64,000 nucleotides of DNA. Origin: Pseudomonas chlororaphis subsp. piscium. GTDB lineage: Bacteria > Pseudomonadota > Gammaproteobacteria > Pseudomonadales > Pseudomonadaceae. Below are positions 45,595 to 55,550 of the stretch, in pieces. The notes under the pieces were generated by a model. That model was not told where the DNA came from, searched no databases, and saw only the letters and a list, made by a program, of their open reading frames with translations. The stretch's first letter is position 1. The number at the start of each line of letters is the position of its first letter. Where the stretch lies: the NCBI RefSeq assembly GCF_003850345.1, contig NZ_CP027707.1, positions 4,836,001 through 4,900,000 of the forward strand, in the 5' to 3' direction. Made by a program: the position numbers and the translations under genes.

Positions 45595-46722
45595 CTAGCG
45601 CACAAACACCTGGGCCGTGGTGATCGCCATGTCCCCGCCCGGCAGCTTGATGCTGCCGATCTGCTTCAGGCTGTCGGCATCGAAGATCGCCACGTCGTTG
45701 AAGGTCCCGGCCAGGTAGATCTTGCTACCCGCCTTGTTGAACGAAATGCAGTAGTAGGAATGCTCCAGGGTGGCGGCCTGGAGCAGTTTTTTCTGCTTGA
45801 TGTCGTACTTGGCCAGGCGGTTGAGCACGCCGAACATCAGGTTCGGGTCCTTCGGCGAGCGCATGCCGCTGAAGTAGATCTCCGTCAGCGGGCCGAAGTC
45901 GGTGGTTTCTGTCTTGCCGGTTTTCAAGTCGATGCTGAACAGGCCGTACAGGTACTCGGCGGTGGCCGGGTCCTGTTTCTTGTCCTTGAACTTGGCGGCG
46001 GTGTAGAGCAGCGAGAAATCATGCCGGTAGGTCTGCTGGTTCCACACGTAGAGCACGTCCGGCGCGCTGTAGTTCGGGCGTTTCCAGTGGCGGCTGGGGA
46101 TCAGCACGTTGAACTTGCCGGTCTTGACGTCGACCTTGTACACGTCCGCCCCGGCCACATAGAGCGAGCCGTCGTCGCCGCTCTGCATGATGGTCAACTG
46201 CCGTGGCGCCGGGAAGCTGCGCACCGGCTTGGCCTTGAGCCCGGCGTCGGTGGCATAGACGTCCAGCCGCGGCGGCTTGACCTCATAACGGTCGTTGAGC
46301 ATCAACGTCGGGTTGGCCACGGTGTACAGCTCCTTGCCGTCGTGGCTGAGGGTGAAAGCGAACATCGAGCGGGCCTTTTCCCCCGGTTGCTGGGTGATGC
46401 TGGCGTGGAACACCTGCTTGCAGCTGTCCAGCTCGACGCCGTAGACATCGGCGTAGTGGTTGTTCAGCACGTAGGCGACCTTGCGGTCCGGCGCCAGCTG
46501 CACGGTGCCGGGGCCGAAGGCGTCGGGCATCTTGCAGGTCTTGTACAGCGTGTCGCTGGCCAGGTCGATCACGTGCAGGTTGTTCGGGTAGTTGGTGGTG
46601 ACCATGTATTCATGGCCGGCGTTGAGGGCCTTGTTGTCGGTGTTGTCGTCGGCCAGAACGCCGAGGGAACAGGCGCCCAGGATCACGGAAGCGGCCAGGC
46701 CGCAGGCATTTTTGCGAAGCAT
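45595..46722 (-). CDS. qhpB: Quinohemoprotein amine dehydrogenase, beta subunit
   Basis: A 375-residue periplasmic protein with signal peptide (about residues 1-24) and a seven-bladed YVTN-type propeller, seen in repeats such as MVTTNYPNNLHVIDLASDTLYKTCKMPDAFGPG. In the enzyme this subunit helps enclose the gamma subunit and the amine site. The ATG is preceded by AAGGA. It is the last gene of qhpADCB on the minus strand, 23 bases after qhpC. The enzyme oxidises primary amines to aldehydes and passes electrons to cytochrome c or azurin. Confidence 0.93.
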   Translation of the reverse strand: MLRKNACGLAASVILGACSLGVLADDNTDNKALNAGHEYMVTTNYPNNLHVIDLASDTLYKTCKMPDAFGPGTVQLAPDRKVAYVLNNHYADVYGVELDSCKQVFHASITQQPGEKARSMFAFTLSHDGKELYTVANPTLMLNDRYEVKPPRLDVYATDAGLKAKPVRSFPAPRQLTIMQSGDDGSLYVAGADVYKVDVKTGKFNVLIPSRHWKRPNYSAPDVLYVWNQQTYRHDFSLLYTAAKFKDKKQDPATAEYLYGLFSIDLKTGKTETTDFGPLTEIYFSGMRSPKDPNLMFGVLNRLAKYDIKQKKLLQAATLEHSYYCISFNKAGSKIYLAGTFNDVAIFDADSLKQIGSIKLPGGDMAITTAQVFVR

Positions 46723-46745
46723 GCTGGAATCCTTCTACTGACCGA

Positions 46746-47069
46746 TTACTTGTCTTTGGGGAACACGGTGCCAAGATTGCGCCAGTTCTCGTTGGAGGCC
46801 TGGGCGTCCTTGTTCCAGTCGGGGTAGGTGCTCATCATGTCCGGCACCTGGGCCGGCCACCAGCAGGGGTCGGAGCAACCGTAGAGGTCGGCCTCCATCG
46901 GCTGGCACAAGGACGACACGCCACCGAAGGCATCGATTTCCCAGCCCGGGTCGGTGGTCGAGGCACAACCGGCCACCGAACTCATGGCGACCACCTCTTC
47001 GATACGGTTCTCGTCGGCGGCCTGTTCCAGCTTCTGGGCTTTGTTATTGATCGGCTTGAGATGTTTCAT
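46746..47069 (-). CDS. qhpC: Quinohemoprotein amine dehydrogenase, gamma subunit precursor (CTQ cofactor peptide)
   Basis: A 107-residue precursor: a 28-residue leader ending in EEVVA with no classical signal peptide, then a 79-residue core. Numbering the core from the following Met, all known crosslink residues are present: Cys7-Glu16, Cys27-Asp33 and Cys41-Asp49 for the thioether bridges, and Cys37 with Trp43 for the cysteine tryptophylquinone. The core is therefore a RiPP-like substrate: QhpD forms the Cys-to-Asp/Glu bonds, QhpG hydroxylates the tryptophan and QhpE removes the leader. It starts 1 base after the qhpD stop. The frame is open to 47168, but only the ATG at 47069 gives the known leader. 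Confidence 0.95.
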   Translation of the reverse strand: MKHLKPINNKAQKLEQAADENRIEEVVAMSSVAGCASTTDPGWEIDAFGGVSSLCQPMEADLYGCSDPCWWPAQVPDMMSTYPDWNKDAQASNENWRNLGTVFPKDK

Positions 47070-47070
47070 G

Positions 47071-48504
47071 TCAGTGAGCCTTGCGCGGAGTGATGTAACT
47101 GCTGATGAACGCAGGGTTGTGGGCCATGATCCGGCTGTAGACCTCGATGCCGAAATCCACCCAGTCACGCATCAGTTCGCAATAGTGATAAGTCGGGTGC
47201 GCCGGGTCGCCGTAGCGGGCGTAGCTCTCGTGGTAGCAGCCGCCGGAGCACAGGTTGCGGATGCGGCAGCTGTCGCAGCCGGTGTTGCTGCGGTCCAGGC
47301 GCTGCGACAGGAAGTCGTTGAGTTCCATCTGCTTCACCCCGCCGTCGCGCACATTGCCGAAGGTCGGCAGCGATGAGCCGGTAAAGCGGTGGCACAGGTT
47401 CAGCTCGCCCTTGTGGTCCACCGCCAGCATCTTCAGCCCGGCGCCACAGGGCAGCGCCTTCTTGTGGCCTTCGTGGATATCGGTGATCAGCTGGTGCAGG
47501 TTGGAGAAGCCGATATTGCGATGCTCCAGGGCCGCCTCCAGGTAACGCCGGCCCAGGCGCTTCATGCTGGCGAAGACTTCGATCAGTTCCTCGCCGGTGA
47601 GGTTGAAGCTGCTGATATCGCCCGAGGTCACCGGGGCAAACCCGACCTCGGCGAACCCCAGTTCGTTGAACAGGTGGTCCCAGATGGTTTCCACGTCGGT
47701 GACGCCGGTGGTCAAGGTCACCCGCGCACCGACCGGGCGGCTGTCGTAGCGCGCCAGCAGCATCTGCGCCTTGCGCCGCACCACGTCATAGGTGCCCTGC
47801 CCGCCCACGGTGATGCGGTTGCGGTCGTGCACGGTCTTGGGCCCGTCGATGCTCACCGACAAGCCAAAGCGGTGGGCATTCAGGTAGTCCACCGTCTCCT
47901 CGGTGAGCAAGGTGGCGTTGGTGGTCATGACGAACTCGACGAACTTGCCCGCCTCGCGGAAACGCTTCTCGCAATAGTCGACCATGTATTCGATCAGCTT
48001 GCGGTTGCTCAGCGGCTCGCCACCAAAAAACACCAGGGTGAAACGCTGTTCATCGGGGGATTCCTTGAGCAGCATTTCCACCGAGGCGATGGCCGTCTCG
48101 ACGTCCATCTTCTTGCCCGCCGAGGGCTTGTCCAGGTCTTCCTTGTAGCAGTAGGTACAACTCAGGTTGCAGCCGGTGTTGACGTTGAGCACCACAGTGT
48201 TGATCGCCGTGCGCTCGACCCGCTTGACGGCGATCTCCGGGGTCAATGGTGAGCCGTCGCTGACCAGTTCCAGGGCGATCAGCTCGCGCAGGGTTTCGTT
48301 GATTTCCTCGCCGTTGAACCGTGCGCCGAGGCGCTGGACCAGGTCCTCCGGGGTGCAGCCAGGGCCACGCAAGGTGTCGATGATGGTGCCGGTCAACTCG
48401 TCGCTGGCGAACAGCGAACTGCTGGGGATATGGAACAACATGCGGTCGGCATCGACCTGCACTTCATGCAGGTTGCGTTCGACCAGATTCAAGATAGCGC
48501 CCAT
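47071..48504 (-). CDS. qhpD: Radical SAM thioether-forming enzyme of the amine dehydrogenase gamma subunit
   Basis: A 477-residue cytoplasmic radical SAM enzyme that installs three Cys-to-Asp/Glu thioether bonds in the QhpC precursor. An N-terminal RRE-like part (residues 1-100) precedes the SAM cluster motif Cys112-Cys116-Cys119 in CNLSCTYC, the FFGGEP segment follows, and a C-terminal SPASM region carries auxiliary cluster cysteines ([30 protein letters not shown]). A perfect AGGAGG sits 7 bases before ATG 48504; the longer frame to 48567 is not used. It lies between qhpA and qhpC. Confidence 0.95.
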   Translation of the reverse strand: MGAILNLVERNLHEVQVDADRMLFHIPSSSLFASDELTGTIIDTLRGPGCTPEDLVQRLGARFNGEEINETLRELIALELVSDGSPLTPEIAVKRVERTAINTVVLNVNTGCNLSCTYCYKEDLDKPSAGKKMDVETAIASVEMLLKESPDEQRFTLVFFGGEPLSNRKLIEYMVDYCEKRFREAGKFVEFVMTTNATLLTEETVDYLNAHRFGLSVSIDGPKTVHDRNRITVGGQGTYDVVRRKAQMLLARYDSRPVGARVTLTTGVTDVETIWDHLFNELGFAEVGFAPVTSGDISSFNLTGEELIEVFASMKRLGRRYLEAALEHRNIGFSNLHQLITDIHEGHKKALPCGAGLKMLAVDHKGELNLCHRFTGSSLPTFGNVRDGGVKQMELNDFLSQRLDRSNTGCDSCRIRNLCSGGCYHESYARYGDPAHPTYHYCELMRDWVDFGIEVYSRIMAHNPAFISSYITPRKAH

Positions 48505-48582
48505 TGCAAACCTCCTGTGCCGGCCCCTTTTCACGGGGCCTGCGGTCATTCCGAAAGGGTGTCTCAAGTCACGGACCGCGCC

Positions 48583-50172
48583 TTAGGGAATGGGTGGATT
48601 GTTCCAGCGTTGCACGGTGACGATCAGGTGGCCTGCGCCGGTCAGGGACTTTCCTGCGTCGTCGACGGCGGCGATCACCTTGAGGTTGCCGGCGTTGTTG
48701 GTGGACATCTTGCGCTGCGGGTTCGGCCCGGCATCGCCCGGAATGAACACGCCGCTGTCGGCCTGCATGGTGCCGGCAAACTTGACGTCTTCGTCCTCCT
48801 TGGCGCGTTCGTCGAAGGCCTCGACCTTCCACTGCGCCGGGAACACGCCGATGCGATACGGCTTGCCATCGGCGCCCTTGCCCCAGGCCTCGGCATCGAA
48901 GCGGCCCTGGACCTTGGGCGTCGAGCCACCGCCCTCGCCGATCCGCGCCACCGAGAACTCAGGCACGACTTTGACTTCGGCGATTGTGCTGTAGACCGAC
49001 AGCGTCGGGCCTTTCAGCGTGCCGACGGTGACGTTGCGCAGGCCCGGTTGGGCATTGGCGGCCGCCTTGAGTTTGAGCTTGAGCTTGATCCGCTGCGGGC
49101 TCTGCTCGATGACTTCAACCACTTCCACGCCTTTGCCAAAGCTCGGCTTGCCGGTTAGGCCGCTGCCAATCAGGGTGACCTCGGTTTCGGCGCCAGCCTT
49201 CAGGTAACCCGGCTGCACCGCCAGTAAACGACTACTGCCCTGCTTGGCGGCGATAAAGTCCAGGCCGCGTTCGTCGTGCTCGGCCTCGAACATCCGGCCC
49301 TGCAATTCGTTGCCTTTGGCAGCGAACACCTGGCGCATGCTCACGCCGTCGATGCTGACATTGCCGCGCCATTCGTAGCCGCTGTAGAGAATCGCGCTGC
49401 CCTCGCCGTTGAACGGACTGCCGTCGGCGTACTGGCCTTTGACGCTGACCTTGAAGCTGTCATTGCCCTCGGCGCTGACGCTCATCACCCCGGCCAGTTC
49501 GCCCTTGCCCGGCAGGTGGCCGCTGAAGCTCCAGTCGCCCGCCAGAGTCTCGGCCTTGGGCGCGCTGCTCAACCATTTTGCCCAGGCCGGGTTGTCCAGC
49601 GGATAACGCTTGGCCAGCAGCGGCACCATCTCCTTGCGCGCCAGGTCGAACCAGTCGCGATCGCGAGACAGCGCCTGGTATTCCAGGGACGGCCATTGGC
49701 CGAGGTGGAAGTTCACCAGGCGTTCCCACTCCTGGGCCGGACGCCGCTGCAGGGCGACCCGCGCGCCGGAGTGGCAGCGGCCGCACATCTGGCTGGTCTG
49801 TTCGTCGAACTTCTCCACGGTGTTCAGGCGCCGCTCCAGGGCATAACGCACGCCGTCGGTTTCGCTAGGCGCCAGGCCCTGGGTGTCGGCCAGGTATTTG
49901 ACCAGGGTGCGGCGATCGTCGTCGCTGATCTGCAGGCCATGCATGACCTGCATGCGGGCGATGCTCATCAGCCAGCCTTCCGGGGTCTTGCGCTGGTGGC
50001 TGATGCGGCTCAAGGCATTACCTGCTTCCGGGGTGTGACAGCCCTGGCAGGTTTCCTTGAGGATGGCCTGGGCATCGCGCGCCGCGAGGCTGGGAGGGGA
50101 ATGCAAGGCGGCGCAGACCGCCAGCGCCAGCAGGCCGCTGGACATGCCTGCTCGGAGTGTTCTCTTGATCAA
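48583..50172 (-). CDS. qhpA: Quinohemoprotein amine dehydrogenase, alpha subunit (diheme cytochrome c)
   Basis: A 529-residue periplasmic subunit with a signal peptide (cleaved near SLAARDA, residue 30) and two haem c sites, Cys42-x-x-Cys45-His46 and Cys130-x-x-Cys133-His134, followed by three beta-rich domains. The haems carry electrons from the CTQ cofactor to an outside acceptor. The start is unusual: TTG at 50172, supported by GGAGG exactly 7 bases upstream; the next ATG is nine codons on and would shorten the signal peptide. It is the first gene of qhpADCB. Confidence 0.93.
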   Translation of the reverse strand: MIKRTLRAGMSSGLLALAVCAALHSPPSLAARDAQAILKETCQGCHTPEAGNALSRISHQRKTPEGWLMSIARMQVMHGLQISDDDRRTLVKYLADTQGLAPSETDGVRYALERRLNTVEKFDEQTSQMCGRCHSGARVALQRRPAQEWERLVNFHLGQWPSLEYQALSRDRDWFDLARKEMVPLLAKRYPLDNPAWAKWLSSAPKAETLAGDWSFSGHLPGKGELAGVMSVSAEGNDSFKVSVKGQYADGSPFNGEGSAILYSGYEWRGNVSIDGVSMRQVFAAKGNELQGRMFEAEHDERGLDFIAAKQGSSRLLAVQPGYLKAGAETEVTLIGSGLTGKPSFGKGVEVVEVIEQSPQRIKLKLKLKAAANAQPGLRNVTVGTLKGPTLSVYSTIAEVKVVPEFSVARIGEGGGSTPKVQGRFDAEAWGKGADGKPYRIGVFPAQWKVEAFDERAKEDEDVKFAGTMQADSGVFIPGDAGPNPQRKMSTNNAGNLKVIAAVDDAGKSLTGAGHLIVTVQRWNNPPIP

Positions 50173-50583
50173 GGTCGGACCTCCACGGAGCTTTTTATTA
50201 GAGAGCTTTATTATTGTTGTGCGTCGTTTTTATGGTTTCTGCCATGGCCGGTGGCGCCGGGCACGGAGGCAAGAGAAACGGCTGAGGTGAGCAATACACG
50301 GAGCGTGCCAGCTTACAAATGATGCGTTTTATCAAGGGCTTGCTGCAGTCCCAGGGCACCTCTCCCAGGCAATCGACTGCCTGACGCGTTTAATTTCGCG
50401 ACAACTGTTCCACTCTGAGACATACACGGCGATGAGGGAACCAATCAGCCATCGCAGCGATGGCGCCAGCACATTTCAGAATCGTCCTAAAGCCTTGCCC
50501 TGGTGCGCCTGAATAGGCTCGCGGAGCTCTACAACGAGCCATAGCCCCACGGATCAGTCAACGCACAAGGATGATGTACTCCC
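50173..50583. other. Divergent promoter region of qhpA and the PAAR-toxin gene
   Basis: A 411-base gap without a supported gene. It contains the qhpA ribosome site (50180-50184). A TGGCACG sequence on the minus strand (50310-50304) resembles the -24 half of a sigma-54 promoter, but the matching -12 GC is not at the right distance. GC falls compared with the qhp genes, marking the edge of the toxin gene block. Confidence 0.5.
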
Positions 50584-51696
50584 ATGCTTTCTTCCGCTCG
50601 CCTGGGCGACAAACATGTCTGCCCTCTTCCCGGTCACGGCACCACTTCGATTGCTTTCGCTTCCGGCGACATAAACATCAACTCCATGGGCGCGGCCCGA
50701 GTCGGCGACAGGTGCGGCTGTGGTGCGGTCATTACCACAGGGTTTCCTTCCATTCTTCTGAACGGTCGTCCCATGGCTCATCTGGGTAGCCCTACCAGCC
50801 ACGGCGGGACGATCATCACTGGATCACCCAATACCTTCTTTGGACCCGCTCCAGGGGCCGCAATCATCAACTTTGCAATGCTTGGGGTGTTTCGGCCTGA
50901 TGGTTCTGTCGATGATGAAAAGATGGCAACCTTGTTGGCCGACCCAAGGCTGATCGAAAAGGCCACTGCTGCAAATGCCTTGGTCGATCCGAGCGCGGCC
51001 TCCAAGGCGCCTGAAGAAAAGGTCTGTAATGACCCCGATAGGATGGAAGAGCTGGCGGCCTATATTGCGGGCGAGATGAATACCAACATCAACAGCCCGT
51101 CTGTACGCCAAATGAAAGATTTGAATAGCTTTGACCTGGCAGAGGAAGCCCGCAAATACGCCGCATTGCCTTTCTACATGAGGCTCGGCCAGCACCCTGA
51201 CTTCCATAGCTTGGCGCTAGGGAAGAAAGCGAAAGCTTTTGCTATCTGGACCGAGCGAGTCGGGCAGAATCGACCCTGGGACCACAAACCAAAGTTATTA
51301 AAACTATTTGACGGAGAGGTACGGCATAAGCAAGGGGGCTATGACTATTACTACGACATTTGGTCGAACATCCACTATGGCTATGTGGGGTTGGCAGGTG
51401 GGTTTTCGGAGAGCGTCCTGTTAGACGGGGCCGGAGCTGAGCAAATCGTTTCAGACTCACTGCGAAAGATCCAGAAGTGGAATGAACGCAGGGGACCGCA
51501 GCGATCCGCAGGCATTGATGGGCTTCGGGCTTGGGACGATGTCCCCGACCGTATATCAATCAACATAGGGATGAAGCTTTATAGCCAACACCCTAATGGA
51601 GGCATCACGGCAAAGATGATCATGGATGAAGTTCTTGCAATTACACCAGAGGAATGGGGGGATGGTGCCATTGTCCACAAATGTAAAGAAATCTAA
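50584..51696 (+). CDS. PAAR-domain T6SS effector with C-terminal toxin 44-like domain
   Basis: A 370-residue protein. Residues 1 to about 95 are a PAAR domain (MLSSARLGDKHVCPLPGHGTTSIAFASGDININ, later GRPMAHLGSPTSHGG). After a linker, residues about 150-370 resemble the bacterial polymorphic toxin 44 domain, with the GGYDYYYDIWSNIHYGYVG core and an LLDGAGAEQ segment. The activity of this toxin family is not established to my knowledge. The neighbouring immunity candidate is anchored in the inner membrane and faces the periplasm, suggesting the toxin acts there. The gene has lower GC than its neighbours and no T6SS structural genes beside it: a self-contained effector/immunity cassette inserted next to qhpA. 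Confidence 0.8.
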   Translation: MLSSARLGDKHVCPLPGHGTTSIAFASGDININSMGAARVGDRCGCGAVITTGFPSILLNGRPMAHLGSPTSHGGTIITGSPNTFFGPAPGAAIINFAMLGVFRPDGSVDDEKMATLLADPRLIEKATAANALVDPSAASKAPEEKVCNDPDRMEELAAYIAGEMNTNINSPSVRQMKDLNSFDLAEEARKYAALPFYMRLGQHPDFHSLALGKKAKAFAIWTERVGQNRPWDHKPKLLKLFDGEVRHKQGGYDYYYDIWSNIHYGYVGLAGGFSESVLLDGAGAEQIVSDSLRKIQKWNERRGPQRSAGIDGLRAWDDVPDRISINIGMKLYSQHPNGGITAKMIMDEVLAITPEEWGDGAIVHKCKEI

Positions 51697-52087
51697 AACT
51701 CGGTATGTCAGGCGAGTGCTTTTACTTCTCCTGCTTGCCCCTGTCGCATTTTGGTACGTGGCGACCCCCACAGTCTCCGTCTATTACTCCCAGGACGGAA
51801 AAGAGGAGCTTCGATACGTCTGGAATACACAGCACAGGATATATAGGGGGGGCATCCATCCAGGGGAGTCCACTGGAGATAACGGATTCATTTTTCCTGA
51901 TGATGAGTTTTTTATGATGTTTTACTGGCGGAGCAAGACGGGTAGAGACCACTGCGTAGGAATCACGCCCAAGTGGCCAAACACAAAGATTTACCTCGAC
52001 CTGAACGGCAACATTGACACAAGCGAAGGAAGTGGCACGGATACTGAGCGCTTGGGGCAGTGTAAGCACGACAGGGCCAAACCTTAA
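51662..52087 (+). CDS. Membrane-anchored immunity protein for the PAAR effector (predicted)
   Basis: A 141-residue protein with a positively charged start (KKSKTRYVRR), one hydrophobic helix (VLLLLLLAPVAFWYVA, about residues 19-34) and a periplasmic remainder. It overlaps the toxin gene by 35 bases, the usual toxin-immunity layout. I do not recognise a named family. The ATG at 51662 is preferred, being nearest the hydrophobic segment; an upstream in-frame start at 51626 is possible. Function is inferred from position. Confidence 0.6.
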   Translation: MVPLSTNVKKSKTRYVRRVLLLLLLAPVAFWYVATPTVSVYYSQDGKEELRYVWNTQHRIYRGGIHPGESTGDNGFIFPDDEFFMMFYWRSKTGRDHCVGITPKWPNTKIYLDLNGNIDTSEGSGTDTERLGQCKHDRAKP

Positions 52088-52316
52088 GCTGTGCCAATGC
52101 CGTTATGTGGTCACCTGCCACTACCTCCAGCCTCCCCCGAAGTAGCACGCAGACGAAATCCCCCAAGGCCTTTGTACCTGTTTGCAACTCCAGGCTCAGG
52201 TGCATTAGGAATAAATCCCACACCACGAACCGCCCTGTTCTCGATCAAGGCATCTTCGCCCTGCTACGATGCCTGGCTTAACCGCTTCAGCCACCGGCCC
52301 TGACAGGAATCGCGCC

Positions 52317-52982
52317 ATGCTCAATGCCCTGCTTTTCGATCTCGACGGCACCCTGACCGACACCGACCAACTGCACCTGCTGGCATTGCAGCAGTTGTTG
52401 CTGGAGGAAGATGGCCGGGTGTTCACCCAGGAAGAGTTCGAGGCCCATGTCAGTGGCCAGGCCAATGCCAATATGTGCCGCTACCTGTTTCCGCAGCGCT
52501 CGGTAGCCGAGCACGAGGCCTTTGCCGACCGCAAGGAGTTGCGCTTTCGCCAGTTGTCGCCGCAGCTGACGCCGATGCCGGGCCTGTTGCGCCTGCTGGA
52601 TTTCGCCCGGGAACGCGCCATTGGCGTGTGCGTGGTGACCAATGCGCCGCGGGCCAACGCCGAGCACATGCTGGCCGTGCTGGGGCTGGGCGATCGCTTC
52701 GACACGGTGCTGGTGGCCGAGGAGCTACCGCGGGCCAAGCCCGATCCGCTGCCCTACCTCACCGGCCTGGAATGCCTGGGTGCCAGCGCCGAGGCCGGGA
52801 TTGCCTTCGAGGACTCGATCCCCGGCCTGACTGCCGCGGTCGGGGCCGGGATCTTCACCGTCGGCCTGGCCACCAGCCAGAGCCCCGAGGCTCTACTGGC
52901 CGCCGGCGCCCATCTGGTGGTCGAGGATTTCAACGACCCGCAATTGTGGGCGGTGATCGAGCGGATGCTCGGTTCGCGCTGA
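52317..52982 (+). CDS. HAD-superfamily phosphatase (phosphoglycolate phosphatase-like)
   Basis: A 221-residue HAD subfamily IA hydrolase. Motif I is FDLDGTLTDTD with nucleophile Asp8 and acid/base Asp10, motif II is VVTNAPR, motif III is the Lys in RAKPDP, and motif IV is FEDSIPGL. The helical cap lies between motif I and II. Substrates are probably sugar phosphates or phosphoglycolate. AGGA precedes ATG 52317; the longer frame from 52269 has no ribosome site. Confidence 0.9.
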   Translation: MLNALLFDLDGTLTDTDQLHLLALQQLLLEEDGRVFTQEEFEAHVSGQANANMCRYLFPQRSVAEHEAFADRKELRFRQLSPQLTPMPGLLRLLDFARERAIGVCVVTNAPRANAEHMLAVLGLGDRFDTVLVAEELPRAKPDPLPYLTGLECLGASAEAGIAFEDSIPGLTAAVGAGIFTVGLATSQSPEALLAAGAHLVVEDFNDPQLWAVIERMLGSR

Positions 52983-53110
52983 GACCGCGCCCCAGAGTCT
53001 GACGGGAAAACTCAGAAATAACCTAAGGCTTTTTCAGTTGTGTCTGATGGTCCGGCGCGCGTTGGCTCTTGAAGATAGCGCCCCGCACGCCTGTCGCATC
53101 AAGGACCTTC

Positions 53111-53515
53111 ATGAACGCCCTCACCTCCCTCTCCCTGTTGGCCCTGCTTGGCCTTGCAGCCAGCGCGGGCCACGCCCAGGAAGCCCCCGAACCGGCCCCG
53201 CCGGAAGCCACCAGCAGTTGCCTGACCCGCGGCGAGGCCATCAAGGGCAGCCTGGAAAAACTCCTGCCCGATCCTGAGTACCGCCAGCTGGCCGGCCTGC
53301 AACGGGCGCTGGAACCCCTCAGCCGCTATTGCGACGGCCTGCACTTCGAGCACAACCCGCCCCTGCGCCAGGCCGAGTACCAGGTGATATTGCGCCAGAT
53401 GGAACTCGAGGCCGCGCAACGTTATGGCGACCCGCGCATCATCGACAAACGCAAGGCCCGGCTCACCCACGCCCTGCAAGTCCTGCAATACGCCCTCGGC
53501 GCCCACGACAGCTGA
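53111..53515 (+). CDS. Small secreted protein of unknown family
   Basis: A 134-residue protein with a signal peptide (MNALTSLSLLALLGLAASAGHA, cleavage after GHA). The mature part has a Pro/Glu-rich start, then helical segments with two cysteines (SSCLTRGEAIKG and SRYCDGLHFE) that could pair. I do not recognise the family. AAGGA lies 5-10 bases before the ATG. It is probably a single periplasmic protein; no partner is evident nearby. Confidence 0.75.
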   Translation: MNALTSLSLLALLGLAASAGHAQEAPEPAPPEATSSCLTRGEAIKGSLEKLLPDPEYRQLAGLQRALEPLSRYCDGLHFEHNPPLRQAEYQVILRQMELEAAQRYGDPRIIDKRKARLTHALQVLQYALGAHDS

Positions 53516-53745
53516 AGCGGGTTCTTGCCCGATAAGCTCCGTCACCGGCTCGCTCCGGCGAGCCTGCTCCAGCGCCAGACTTTTCCCAACAGATTCAACG
53601 ATCTGCAAAATCTGCTCGGGAGTATTCAGAATTCCTCGCAGATGGGAATGCAACCAATTGTTATGCAAGGAATTTTCTAACATTTAGCTAAGATTGTTCT
53701 GACTCGTGCCGATGGGTTTTGTAGGACACAGGGAGCAATCTGGAA

Positions 53746-55311
53746 ATGAGAAACAATCAGCCCGTTACACAACGTGAAGTGGCTCTGGGATCGAACCAGA
53801 AACTCATCTCCACCACCGACGCCCATGGCGTCATCAGCTACTGCAACGATGCCTTCGTGGACATCAGCGGTTTCGACCGCGATGACCTGATCGGCGCTCC
53901 ACAGAACATCGTCCGTCACCCCGATGTCCCCCCCGCGGTATTTGCCCATATGTGGGCGGCGCTGAAACAGGGCCAGCCGTGGATGGGTATCGTCAAGAAT
54001 CGCTCGAAGAACGGCGACCATTACTGGGTCAACGCCTACGTCACGCCGATTTTCGAGGGCAGCCGGATCGTCGGCTACGAATCGGTGCGGGTCAAACCCA
54101 GCGCCGAACAGATCCGCCGCGCGCAAGACCTCTACCAGCGTCTCAACCACCAGCAGCCGGCCATCCCCCGCCGGCATCGCTGGCAACCGGCCCTGCTGGG
54201 CTGGGCGCCCTTCCTGGCCACGGGCCTGGCCGGTGGCCTGAGCGGCCTCTGGCTGGCACCGCCCCTGGCGCTGACGGTGGCCGCCGGGATCTCCGTGCCC
54301 CTGGCGCTGCTGGCGATGCAGCGCCAGAACAATGCCGCCCGGCGCCTGCTGCAACTGGCCGACTCGTCCACCTGCGACCCGTTGATCGCGCAGATGTACA
54401 GCGACGCCCGCGGCCCCCAGGCCTGCCTGGAAACCGCCTTCGTCAGCCAGGACGCGCGGCTGAAAACCTGCCTCACCCGCCTGCAGGACAGCGCCGAACA
54501 CCTCAATGCCTTGGCCAGCCGCTCCGATACCCTGGCCAGCGACAGCTCCCGTGGCCTGGACCGCCAGCGGCTGGAAACCGAGCAGGTGTCCGCCGCGGTC
54601 AACCAGATGGCCGCCACCACCCAGGAAGTGGCCAGCCATGTGCAGCGCACCGCCGACGCCACCCAGGCCGCCAACCAGTTGACCGGACGTGGGCGCGAAG
54701 TGGCCCGCGATACCCGTGAAGCCATCGAACGCCTGTCCCAGGTGGTCGGCGAAACCGGGCAGAACGTGGCGCAACTGGCCAGGGACAGCGACGAGATCGG
54801 CACCGTGGTCGATGTGATCAAGGGCATCGCCGACCAGACCAACCTGCTGGCGCTCAACGCCGCCATCGAAGCGGCCCGTGCCGGCGACATGGGTCGCGGT
54901 TTCGCCGTGGTGGCCGACGAGGTGCGCCAGCTGGCCCAGCGCACCGCGCAATCCACCCAGCAGATCCATGAGCTGATCACCCAGTTGCAGAGTTCCTCGC
55001 AAAACGCCGTGCAGAGCATGGAAAGCGGCCAGCGCCAGGCCGAGGAAGGCGTGGCCCGGGTACTGGAGGCAGACCAGGCGCTGCTGGGCATCAGCGAGGC
55101 GGTGGCCAACATCACCGACATGACCACCCAGATCGCCGCGGCCACCGAGGAGCAGAGCGCCGTCGCCGAGGAAATCAGCCGCAACATCAGCACCATCGCG
55201 CAACTGGCCGACCAGACCTCGGAGCAGGCCCATCACTCGGCCGAACTGAGCAAGGAACTGACCCAGACCGCCACCACCCAGTACTCGCTGGTGGAGCGGT
55301 TCAACCGCTAG
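53746..55311 (+). CDS. aer: Aer-like PAS chemoreceptor (energy taxis)
   Basis: A 521-residue methyl-accepting protein of the Aer type. An N-terminal PAS domain (about 15-115, with the [16 protein letters not shown] opening and the [13 protein letters not shown] strand) binds flavin in Aer proteins. Then follow a hydrophobic pair of membrane segments (about 160-200) without a periplasmic sensor loop, a HAMP-like linker and the cytoplasmic signalling region whose hairpin tip reads [32 protein letters not shown]. It steers swimming toward good redox or oxygen conditions. The length equals Pseudomonas Aer. It is a single gene, closed by a terminator about 100 bases on. Confidence 0.88.
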   Translation: MRNNQPVTQREVALGSNQKLISTTDAHGVISYCNDAFVDISGFDRDDLIGAPQNIVRHPDVPPAVFAHMWAALKQGQPWMGIVKNRSKNGDHYWVNAYVTPIFEGSRIVGYESVRVKPSAEQIRRAQDLYQRLNHQQPAIPRRHRWQPALLGWAPFLATGLAGGLSGLWLAPPLALTVAAGISVPLALLAMQRQNNAARRLLQLADSSTCDPLIAQMYSDARGPQACLETAFVSQDARLKTCLTRLQDSAEHLNALASRSDTLASDSSRGLDRQRLETEQVSAAVNQMAATTQEVASHVQRTADATQAANQLTGRGREVARDTREAIERLSQVVGETGQNVAQLARDSDEIGTVVDVIKGIADQTNLLALNAAIEAARAGDMGRGFAVVADEVRQLAQRTAQSTQQIHELITQLQSSSQNAVQSMESGQRQAEEGVARVLEADQALLGISEAVANITDMTTQIAAATEEQSAVAEEISRNISTIAQLADQTSEQAHHSAELSKELTQTATTQYSLVERFNR

Positions 55312-55406
55312 GTTCGGGGCAATTTGTGCCAGGTTGAAAAATGCGCTTCGCCTGGCTCACCAACCAAAGGCCTGGGCTGCTCAAGGCAGCGCTTGGGCCC
55401 AAGAAA

Positions 55407-55441
55407 AAACGGCGCTTGCCCATCTCGGGTAAGCGCCGTTT
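55407..55441. terminator. Terminator hairpin after the chemoreceptor gene
   Basis: AAACGGCGCTTGCCC, a 5-base loop, then GGGTAAGCGCCGTTT: 15 pairs with one G-T. It lies between the convergent aer and prfH genes and could serve both. Confidence 0.75.
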
Positions 55442-55550
55442 CCCCTTGAGTGAGCAGCCTCCTGCCAATCAGCGCGGGGCCTTTAATGTAGGCCGTTGGC
55501 TATCCCAACGTGCCTTGGCGGGGTGATGTGTCCATTCCCTGGGGCGAGGT

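Noticed and set aside
50291..50310. Sigma-54 promoter for qhpA
   Set aside because: TGGCACG is present, but the -12 GC is missing at the required spacing; the nearest TTGC is 5 bases too far.
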